A program made the translations under genes and the position numbers. Below the pieces are notes generated by a model. The model made no database searches and had not been told where the DNA came from. It saw nothing but the letters and a program-made list of their open reading frames with translations. DNA of 64,000 nucleotides from Ulva prolifera. Its lineage: Eukaryota > Chlorophyta > Ulvophyceae > Ulvales > Ulvaceae. The stretch's first letter is position 1; every line of letters begins with the position of its first letter. This document shows, piece after piece, positions 55,037 through 64,000 of the stretch. The stretch spans positions 2,882,430-2,946,429 of the forward strand of contig CM041204.1 of the NCBI GenBank assembly GCA_023078555.1, in the 5' to 3' direction.

Positions 55037-55351
55037 CACGGCCACACTACAGCAGCGCCCACGCGTGGGCGTTGCAACGTATACGTGTACGTACGCCGCA
55101 GCCCGGCAGCACCGGGTCCTCCATGGATGTCCAGGCCGCATTATAAGTGATGTGTCGACGTCCGACGTGGTACCTGGAAGCTTGCACGCTGCAACGTGCA
55201 CGTGAATCAACGCATCGACAGACAGCGCGTGTGCTGCGCTGCTGCAGTGCGCTACAGAAGAGAAAATGCTGCTGCATGGTGGCATGCGTGAGGGAAACGA
55301 TGCTTCGGTCGAGATTCTTTGCAAGTTGATGTGTTTGTTTGCGGCGCCGGC

Positions 55352-55432
55352 CGTAAAGTAAAGTAAAATAAATCTAAATTTACTGAGCCGTATCCTATTG
55401 GACATTGACAACTCCGAATTCACGGGACCACA
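55352..55432 (-). repeat. SINE 3'-half copy
   Basis: On the plus strand GTAAAGTAAAATAAATCTAA, then ACTGAGCCGTATCCTATTGG and GGGACCACATATGCCG. This is the reverse complement of the SINE 3' part. Confidence 0.75.
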
Positions 55433-55587
55433 TATGCCGTTCGCTAGCTCTTCTGTAACGCTCAGGAGTAAGGTCCGCCGAAAACGTACAATCTCAGGTC
55501 ATATACGTTTCTTACGTCGTACAATATCTGAACCTCCAATATTGCCGTATACGGTACCAAAAGGCATATAAGATGCCGCATATGGCG

Positions 55588-55660
55588 TATATGTGTTACA
55601 AGGACAAACGCAGCAAGGCGGGCAGCACCGCGACAGAAGCAAACATACGAAGCAGACACA
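55588..55660 (-). repeat. inverted copy of the CCTTGTAACAC repeat
   Basis: GTGTTACAAGGACAAACGCA followed by GCAAGGCGGGCAGCACCGC. The flanks contain several diverged GCGTATATG / CATATACG motifs. Confidence 0.7.
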
Positions 55661-56544
55661 CAAACACGCACGCACGCGACACCCACCGGCGCATGGTACC
55701 ACGCCCAGGAGACCCACCACCGGCGCATCAAATGGCGTATATGTGTCACTGTATAGCCGTATAAACCCGCAACGTGTAAACGCGTATGTGAAACGGAAAT
55801 AGATAAAACGGAAGACGCTAATCATACGTTATAACGTGTACATACGAAAGTTTATACGTACACGGAGTTGGCGGACCTTACTCAGGAGGTCGCCGAACAC
55901 ACGCGTGCACCCACGTGGGTGTCCGGACGCGCGTGCGCTGGCGGACAAGTGCAAGCAGCGAGCGCAGTACAGATATCTACACATATGTGTTGGATGTGTA
56001 CCGGGAGCTCAACGCAATCGCAAGCCCCCTTTCTGTGCCTGCATTCTGAGAGCGTAGAAGGACATGTGGCGTGTGCACGTGCATCTGTAACACATTCAGA
56101 GACGTGGGAGCGCATGCACACAGACTCTCGGAGCCATGTTGCACACAGTCTCAATTGGGCACCGCATCGTCCTTGGCGCAATGCAGCGCGGCGGTGTGCC
56201 AAGGTGGCAGGGTGCGCTGTGGGTCTACGGGTGAGGTGGGGTTTGGGGCTGGCCATGGGGTGGCCCCCGCCAGTCAGGCGACCCCGACAGGCGGCCTTGT
56301 GAGGCGCCGACACGGGCCCGGCTTTGTCGTGCGGGGGGGGGCATGCATTCAGGTGTGGGGAGTTGTGTTTGGGGCGGTGTGTACACGTACGTGTGGGTGT
56401 GGGTGCACATGTGGGTAGCGGTCTAGGGATCTGTACAGCACGTGCTGTTTGCTGGGAGCGTGGTGAGGTTTGTATGTCATGCATGGGTGCGAAAAGAAGC
56501 GACGATGTGGGTGCTTTTGGCCGGGCTTCTGGGTGTGCACTTGA

Positions 56545-56602
56545 TCTGCTTGTAGCTTCCGCGGTGCTGCCCGCCTTGTCGCCTTTATCCTTGTAACACA
56601 CA
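56545..56602 (+). repeat. copy of the CCTTGTAACAC-ending repeat
   Basis: TTCCGCGGTGCTGCCCGCCT followed by ATCCTTGTAACACAC. A diverged second copy ending in AAGTTGTAACACTC lies at 56700-56760. Confidence 0.7.
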
Positions 56603-56813
56603 GTCTCCAAGTCGCAAACGAGCAATAGGGCGTAAGCAAACGTACCACATGGATATGTTCCGCGACATCGGTTCCATACGCAGCCACACTCGGCTGTAGC
56701 CTCTGTTTGTGGCCTGCAATGCTACCAGCCTCACTGGCTTGACCTTCAAGTTGTAACACTCAGCTGTAGAACTCAGCTGCAACAGTCTCTCACAGAACCA
56801 CACAAAGACACAG

Positions 56814-56862
56814 ACACAGACACACGCACACGCACACGCACACGCACACGCACACGCACACC
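56814..56862. repeat. (CACACG)n microsatellite
   Basis: Tandem CACACG/CACAGA units, at least seven, without coding potential. Confidence 0.9.
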
Positions 56863-59146
56863 CTGGTCCTGCCAGTGAAGGATTGCACCATTTGACCTCT
56901 TGCGCTGCATCTGCATCTGCACCGCACTACTCTAGTAGAGCAAGCTTAAGCCTACAAGTTGCTGCCGCAAATTTACGAGCACTGACTTCTAAAACATCTT
57001 AACACAGTCCCGCTGCAACGAAACACACATCAGGCGCACTGCAATGCCAACCGCTCGAGTGTGCCCTAGAATTTTGGAGCACAGCCGCTTGCAGTGGCAA
57101 CTTCAACATCCCCCTACTTGCAACCGATCTGGATGCACAGCATCCTGTCCCGGCACGTCTAAGAAGCTTAAGCAAATGGAACAAACCAGACGGCTGCATG
57201 ATGCTGCACATCCTCCCGCTAGCGCTTGCGAGGTGTGTGCTTTACCCGTTCCGCTGTTGCACCTGCGTCAAGGCTGCGTACGAGTGTGCAGGCCAACGCG
57301 CATGACCATACCGCCCACGATAGCCACCTCCAGGAACTTCTTGAATGGCAAGGAATGGCACTGAATGGCATGGCCTCAACGCTGTCGCCGCAGCGCTTTC
57401 GCTGCACGTCACCCCCGCGAGGCCGCGGCAGTGGCTCAAGGACAATGCGGCGAGGCGGGCGGCACCGTGAAAGCAGAAAGCAGCGCAAGCACACAACCAC
57501 CGACCCGGTCCGACGCGCCCATGCCACACTTGCGGGCGCGGCAGTGCAACGTCGGCCGTGGCCGTCTGAACTGAGGCGGCGTATGCAGTCAGGCACAAGG
57601 CACGAGCCAGATATAGTGAGTATCACCGCGCTCTGTCTGCAGATGATCCCGAGGAGACAGGTCTACACACATGGAGCAAGTAGCAGTCTTCTCTGCAGTA
57701 GCCATGCATGCCAGTGTCATGAAGAATGCATTGGGCACACAGTATGTTCTGATGACTCATGCGCATTTTGACTGTTCTGTTTAACTGCTTTCTGCAGTAT
57801 CAGCCACTCCGGGTTTCACCCGGCCCACCCACGTCGACACGCCGTTGTGGCTGTGCAGATGTGTGTGTACATGCAGGTGGGTTGGGATGTATGCAGCTGC
57901 CATGGACATGTGCATGGGCACCCCACCCTGGGTGAGCTGTGGTGCTATGTCGTCGTTGTTTTGGCCTCCTCGCCTGAGGTGAGCAGGGCCGCTATGAAAC
58001 CAAGCTATATAGATATGTGGGGTGTGGTGCGTAGAGACATGCTGCCGAAATAAGTCAGGCAATCAGGTCTGCTTACACCTATTGGATGAGCCGGGTGTGT
58101 ACCTCGACTCAAGTCAAAAGTCCTATGCTGGCTCTGACTCATGAGGCTGGGGGTTGTTTAGCCCACTGCACCATGGCACCTTAGGTGCGGTGGCATAGTT
58201 GTCAGGAGGCCGCAGGGGTGAACTGGTAGGCAGAAAGCATGGGTGCTGATTTGAACATCAAGTGGTGAATGTGGGGTTGCAACCATGTGTGCTTCAAAAA
58301 GCAAATTTTTGACAGGATGGAATGTACCAGACAGTAACAAATCGCAAGCTTGTGCACAGATGATGCACCAACGCCAGGTGCAGACGGCTCAGCATTGATC
58401 AGATTAATGATTTTAAGCATAGAAAAGGCCAGAGATCCAATCTAAGTAGACCGCCACGGAAATGCGCACGCTTCAGCGCCAAATCTCTAGTCACTCTCAA
58501 AGCACATTGCAGTAGAGTGTCTCTCCTTGCCAACGGATAAAATTGCATGCAGCAACTGCTACGTTTGCTGTACGGTCGCTGGAGCGGCCTCCTGCAACCT
58601 CCCTTGCAAATCGGCTTGAAATGAATCAAGCGATCGCCCTTGCCCCCAACACCGCTCAAGGACTCCAACACGGACAGACATTCAATTGTATGTGTACACG
58701 CACCCCTCGACAGGCCTGGAGAGCATGGGCAACACCCACGCAGCTGATGGATGTTTCAGGAACATCCCAGGGCTACATGCCCGGAACGCCACGGCACGCC
58801 GGGAAGGTGCGGCTGGATCAAGCTACTAGCCTGCCATTCCACGATCATGGTCACAAAGGTGCCTTGAGATTGAAAACAGATGCATCTCGAATCCTGGCTT
58901 GACCCTTCCAATTGCTAGCACACAGCACATGCCACACCCTCGCAGTTGCGCAACATGTGGTCGCAGCAGCCAGTCTGTTCGAGGAGGGACGTGCCCAACT
59001 GACTAGTGCATCAGACTCCTCACCGCTGAAACTTCGGAAGGCCGGACAGGGCGGTGTCCTTCCCCCCGGGGCAAAGGAGGGCCGGCCTCGTAGCTGCAGC
59101 GCCACGACACAGCACGCACAGCGCGGCCAGCACACCCGTCGCGCGC

Positions 59147-62100
59147 TTAAACAGGGTTACAGCGCTCGATGGTGCCGTCCCAGCCGCGGGGGACGGGGCG
59201 GGTCGCCAGGCGGCACTGGCTGAAGCGCTCATTGCGGCGGAGGCAGACGTAATTCGGGTCGCAGCATGGCGCGGGAGTGGCGCCGAAGCGGGTGGACGAG
59301 CCGAAGCAGCGGCGGTTGTTGGCGACGCACGTTCCGAAGCAGTTGGGCAGCCCCGGGTCGGTCGTGACGACGGCCGGGGGTGGGGGGGGAGGTGGGGTGA
59401 CCACGGGATCGACGACAGCGTTGCCTGGGTCGGTGACGACGGTTGCAGGAGGTGGGGGAGGGGGGGACATGGGGGGGGGAGGAGGAGGAGGAGGGGGCAT
59501 GGACGAGCGTGTGGTGGTGACCACAGGGTTGCCGGTGACCGCGGCGACGATCTCAGGGATATCGAGGATGCACTCCTGGCCATTGATCACGGTCACCTGC
59601 ACAGCACACACAGGCGGTTCAGAGGTGCCGTCGGTGTGTCCCTGCAGAGGTGACATCAGTGTACCCTACACGTTGCATGCACCACGACCCACACGGCATG
59701 CGCCACAGTCCCACTACAGGTGCCGCCAGAGGCAGTTTCGGCATATGTGGTCCGGTTCACTCGGAGTTGTCAATGTCCAATAGGATACGGCTCAGTAAAT
59801 TCAGATATATTTTACTCTGCTGTGCACCAGGACCAGCAGGTCCACTCTCCACCTGCAGAAGGTTGTGACAAATGACCGGGCCGATTCACATCCACCCCAC
59901 GCCTGTGACTGCGGCACTGCCTGCGCGCGCATCCGCGCATGCATGCGCACATGGCACTGCGCACACAGGCTGCGCAGATGCATGCTTCTGCACAAAGAGC
60001 AGTCAGGCTGCAGAACACGACTCAGCCTCAACGTCATGCATCACCAAGCAGCTATGTGATGTGCATAAGCAGTGAACGGCAATGATTCAGAATTTCATGT
60101 GCGCAGTTTCTGCGCTGCCCGCAGCAACGAGTGGCAGGGAGAGGGGTGTAGGGGCGCACGTTGGCGATGATTGTGGTCAGGGCAGTGAGAGTAGCCTCCT
60201 GGATCTGCTCCTCAAAGACTGTCCTGTTGAACACGCTGGCCATCGGGTCTGCACACAGAGGCACCCACTTATCAGCACAACCGTGACCATCAAATTTCAC
60301 CACAAGTTTGTCCCGTGCTCGGTACGCTGCGAACTGCTACACACCCGCCCGCCGCAGATCTCAACACACAAATAAAACTAGCACACACGCTGAGCATCAC
60401 TGGTGAAGACTCGCATGGCCCTACAGTCTGAGAGCAGGGCACAATGCGTCGCCAATGTGATCTCACGGTGCTGATCCATGAGACACGAGAGAACAGAGAA
60501 GGCTCGGTTCTGATCGAGGGCATGCATTCACACATCTGAAGCAAGGGGTGGAGCGAGGGCACACCACTGCACTGGTTTAAGACAGCCCTGGCGGAGGCGA
60601 AAGAGAGCACGAACGAAACGGCCTCGACGAGGACGTTGGTGTCAACCATGCATGTCGGTGGGTCGCAGGTGCTGATGGCAGCCGCGTACAGGAACCCGAA
60701 CGCCTCTGCAGTGGCCTGCATGGATCACACAAAATCAGCGCAGGCCTTCAGAGCAACACCACGGGCGCGTGCTCGGATGGCAGCAATGCCTGACTATTGC
60801 TGCGGAGAGGAAGATGGGAGGGTGTCGGTGGCCAGAGTGAGCGGTCCCAAGTGTGTGGACGTTGACTGGATGTGGTGTGTTACCACTGCTGCGTGGGGAC
60901 GACTGTGCAGGAGGTGCTCGGTGAGGGAATGAGATGTGGTGGGGTGTGGCAGGCTTGATCAGGACGGAACTGTTGATGTGCAAGGCGGTTGAGGCGACAC
61001 ACGACAACAATGGTGGCTGGCGTGTGAAAGGCGCGTTCGAGAGGCGCACGTTGGCGGTGGCATTGACCTCAGCCTCAGAGAAGGCACAGACTTGGGCATC
61101 GCCTGCGATGACACATGAGGTGGAGATCTGAGCGAGAGCAACGGCCTGGGCGCTTGCGATCGCCTGCAACAAAAAACCCCGTCCTTAGCTACATTGTTCT
61201 GCTGTGCAGTGCTGCATGCGGCTCACCGAGCAAGAGCCGCAGAGGTCATGACACTGTTCACACTGGCTAGGCTTTTTCTACGGAGGGCATTTGGGTAGAG
61301 CCAAGGGAGGAGGGTGCACACCTCAGCAGTGACATTGATGTTGGTCGTGGCGATCGCATTGTTGCATCCCATGGCCTCGATATCTACGATGGTCTCGGAC
61401 AGAGCATTCATTGACACACTGTTGTTGGCTGCGGTGACATCAATCGCGCAGACACCGCCATTTTGTCCCAGATCTCCAACGGAGAACAGAGCTGTGGCAT
61501 TGCAGCCCTGGCCGACGGCAGCCTGAACTGTTCCGAGGACCTGCAAGGGTCTATGCTGCTCAATGAACCTGGCGAGAGATTAGCTTCAAGTCGCCTACGA
61601 TCATTGGCAGGAGACGCCACTTCTACTACAATACCGCTGGAGACCTTGGCACGGCGAGTCGCAGATACAGTGGAGGGAGGCGCACAGACGCATATGCTAT
61701 CGCGGAAGCATTTATGATATCCTCGACAATGTCATTCGCGATAGCGACTGCGGGCATGCCCATGGTGGAGTCGCCCTCGAGGTTGGCCTGCGCGAGCGCT
61801 GACGCCTGAAGAACAATCTCTGTGTACGCCTCGGCGAACAACTCGGTGGCGATGCTGCAGGTTCCACAAGCATCGCTCTCCAGCACAAGGGATACAACAG
61901 AACTAGCAATAGCCACGGCCTCAGCCTCGACCAATGATCTGCCATTCAGGCGGAAGCTAGCACGTCCGTCTGCAGTCACACACCACTCCGGTCAGAAAGC
62001 ATCTGGAAAGATTGCAAACGAGTTCGGGGACACATTCAGCATGTAGAACAAGTGCTAGAAGGCCCGGCACCAAATGTACGTGCCTCCGGCTTGACAGGCT

Positions 62101-62821
62101 GACTGAGAATGGCGTTCACAACAGGGCAGGAAGGGACGCAAGGACCGCACTTGCAATGCACTGAGCTGTCACGCTCGCGATGGCGAACGCGGTGGCATTG
62201 GCAACCTGGAAGGCTGTGGCGTTAGCTTGTTCCGTGACAACACCAGGTGAGTTGCACACGTAAGCAGTCACTGTCTCAACTGCACCACACCAGTCCTGGT
62301 CAGAAGCTTGGATGGGCATGGTCAGCCCAAGTCGACAGTTAGGTCACACTGCTTGAATTTTCAGCTGACAGCGAATGAAAGGTCGACCCTGGGCATAACA
62401 AGGCACATATTCCGGCAGGCTTCCAGGCATGGCTTCAAGCACATGAGCCAGCAACAGATGCTGCCATTGTAATATACAAAGAGCTCACCTACAGTGACAG
62501 CCACCTCGGCTGACTGGGAGCCTCCAATTCCACGGCCATTGAATGTGCACCTCGCGATGGAATCTGCAGAACTCATTCAGGTGAGAGTCATGGGCCCAGG
62601 CGAGCCCTGAGCAGCACACTGTGCTGTGCCACAGCTGTGGACAACAAGCTGGAGCAGATCATATCACATTCGGCAGCACAGTACATCTTGCCAGCCACTA
62701 AGACACATCACAGGCGCCTCGAAGACAAGACGGCACCTTGGTTGATCTGCGCAGAGGCAGAGGGGGCCAGCATCGCCGCCCCCAGCCCGAGGGCGGAGAT
62801 CATAGTCTTAGAGGACACCAT
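59147..62821 (-). CDS. paralogue B: secreted Cys/Ala-rich nine-exon protein with poly-Pro linker
   Basis: Nine minus-strand exons: 62821-62737, 62563-62489, 62279-62151, 61969-61686, 61540-61322, 61163-61050, 60715-60565, 60248-60160, 59596-59147. They encode 531 residues with phases 1,1,1,0,0,0,1,0. Exons 2, 3, 4, 6 and 7 (75, 129, 284, 114, 151 bases) have exactly the lengths of those in A. A signal peptide lies in residues 1-25. The modules are CTFNGRGIGGS, VCNSPG, SFRLNG with CGTCS, GCNATALF, CVIAGDAQVC, CDPPTC and LNQC, then FEEQIQEATLTALTTI. Exon 9 has GQECILDIPEIVAAV, poly-Pro segments and the eight-Cys module (CFGTC, RRCFG, APCC, YVCLRR, FSQCR, ERCNPV, stop TAA). It is closest to A in the Cys module. 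The role is unknown; an extracellular location is inferred. Confidence 0.88.
59735..59818 (+). repeat. SINE 3'-half copy inside an intron of paralogue B
   Basis: GGCATATGTGGTCCGGTTCA, then GGAGTTGTCAATGTCCAATA and GGATACGGCTCAGTAAATTC. It lies in intron 8, antisense to the gene. Confidence 0.75.
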
Positions 62822-62913
62822 TCTTGGTACAACGGAGACGCTGGGTGCTCCGATTCGCCTTCACAGCCCCGTCCCTGCACCAACCCCGACTCTTCAGCAC
62901 TCACACTAACAAC

Positions 62914-62962
62914 CAATCAATGTCCAATAGGATACGACTCAGTAAATTCATATTTTTTATTT
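62914..62962 (+). repeat. SINE 3'-tail copy
   Basis: AATGTCCAATAGGATACGAC followed by TCAGTAAATTCATATTTTTT. It is diverged at its end. Confidence 0.7.
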
Positions 62963-63007
62963 GAAGTTACAACTCAGTCTGTCCAGTGCTCACATTGAAA
63001 CCGGAAT

Positions 63008-63395
63008 GTATGTAGCAAAGGACAGAGGCCTGAATGTAGTTACAAAGGACAGAGGCCGGGAAGCGAGCCGTTGCCAGGAATACACACGCAAATCCACTCA
63101 CGCAGTCATGGCACTAGGCCGGGCACGAGCACGTACCACAGCTCGGCCGGTGATGCCAGCCAAAGATTGAAGCCCCGCACGGAGCACAAGAGCATTCCCC
63201 TTGCACAACGCCACACTCAACCGGCGCAGAGCATTCGTCACAAACAAAGCACGGTTCACCTTGCCACACCGAGACGCAACCTCCGCCAGCCGATTCAAGT
63301 GATTCATGGCAGGCCGTCCCAATCGACCATGCGTCTCATGCGACAACGGCACAAAACTATACGCGGCCTGAATGTATGTATTCATGCATGAATGA
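63008..63395 (-). pseudogene. 5'-truncated LINE copy, reading frame of the C-terminus intact
   Basis: On the minus strand it encodes the last part of the LINE protein in frame (from AYSFVPLSHETHGRLGRP to ARPSAMTA and stop). It continues through the 3' tail to TTTGTAACTACATTCAGG. The 5' junction on that strand is preceded by GAATACATACATTCAGG, again an ATACATAC site. A shorter second tail end follows at about 63008-63035. Confidence 0.85.
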
Positions 63396-64000
63396 CGAGC
63401 ACCTAGGCATGTTCATGCAGCCATGATCACTCCTGGACTGTTCAGGGCAGGACAGAGATGGCCGCCTGATGTGATTGGTGAGGATGTGCCAGCAGGCTGC
63501 TGCTTGCTCACTGCCTTCACCAACGCAGCTCACACAATGCTGTACACAGAAGCGCTGCCATGATTCTAGAGACTTGGTTGTGAACCAAATCATAGCACTC
63601 CTGCCCACAACTGGCACAACCCGCACCATGGTGTGGGTTGTGCACCATCCTTCACAAGGAGGGGCAAGGAGGGGCAGGATTTCGCTTGCAGAGGCACAAA
63701 AACCACTACAAATGCCGCGCTATGGTTGTTTGGCAGACACCAGAGCAGAATCAGCTCTGCAGAGCTGCTGTGTCACAACGACAAAGGCAGAGCTGCTGTG
63801 TAACCCACACCTAAGCAGCTCTCTATCCATCGCGTCTGAATGCAGCGGCATATGCATGCAAAGATAAATGCCAATCTAGCTGGCAGCTGGTGTGATCCGG
63901 TGTCATAGGTAAGGCCTCTGCATCGAGCATCGTGTCACTATGCTCGTGCATACGTTTCCGATGCGATGTGTGTGGCTGCCTCGTAGGAACATCGGTATTT

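Larger units (their letters stand above)
55037..59146. other. intergenic region, repeats only
   Basis: No gene is supported between the transposon island and paralogue B. It contains SINE and CCTTGTAACAC-family copies, an ACACGC microsatellite at about 56814-56862 and many TGCATG motifs. Open frames here lack recognisable motifs. Confidence 0.5.
62822..64000. other. right-edge region: repeats, no supported gene
   Basis: Upstream flank of paralogue B. It holds a SINE tail (62914-62960), a truncated minus-strand LINE copy (63385-63008) and, beyond 63400, nothing I can assign. A plus-strand 130-codon open frame at 63475 has no recognisable feature. Confidence 0.5.

Overview
This window is nuclear DNA from a eukaryote, most likely a microalga. 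Coding sequence is GC-rich and split by many short spliceosomal introns. Donors are mostly GTGCG or GTGAG type and acceptors are nearly always TGCAG. Several proteins are secreted and low in complexity, including one with a very long Pro-Pro-Pro-Val-type tract like those of algal cell-wall proteins. Several repeat families end in TGTAA, the poly(A) signal used by green algae. A chlorophyte is the best guess, but no single gene proves it. Gene models were assembled by hand from splice motifs, reading phase and similarity between paralogues.

The main discovery is a four-member paralogous family of secreted, cysteine-containing, Ala/Asn-rich proteins that I do not recognise. Members are A (829-4368, +), D (11618-16441, +), C (38341-33620, -) and B (62821-59147, -). 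All have nine exons with the same intron phases (1,1,1,0,0,0,1,0) and several exons of identical length. They differ mainly in the last exon, where the same position carries poly-Asp (A), poly-Pro (B), a Met/Asn-Thr sequon repeat (C) or a roughly 340-residue Pro/Val tract (D). A, B and C end in a shared eight-cysteine module that D lacks.

Between D and C lies a run of minus-strand housekeeping-type genes: an RCC1-repeat protein (21317-17884), a cation-diffusion-facilitator zinc transporter of the SLC30A9 type (25898-22439), UFM1 (28132-27399), and an unrecognised coiled-coil/membrane protein (31388-29064). UFM1 is encoded ending directly at its conjugation glycine.

From about 38.4 to 59 kb the window is a transposon island. 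It holds a full-length non-LTR retrotransposon (49497-53694) with N-terminal zinc fingers, a reverse transcriptase and a C-terminal restriction-like endonuclease. Around it are 5'-truncated copies and three near-identical copies of a second unit that shares its 3' end. All are joined head to tail through ACATAC tails, which suggests insertion into such tails. Scattered through the window are a tRNA-derived SINE family, a family ending in CCTTGTAACAC, a family containing GAGTGAACGGGAG, and a fourth dispersed repeat. About 0-0.8, 4.4-11.6, 16.4-17.9, 28.1-29.1 and 63.4-64 kb hold no gene I can support.
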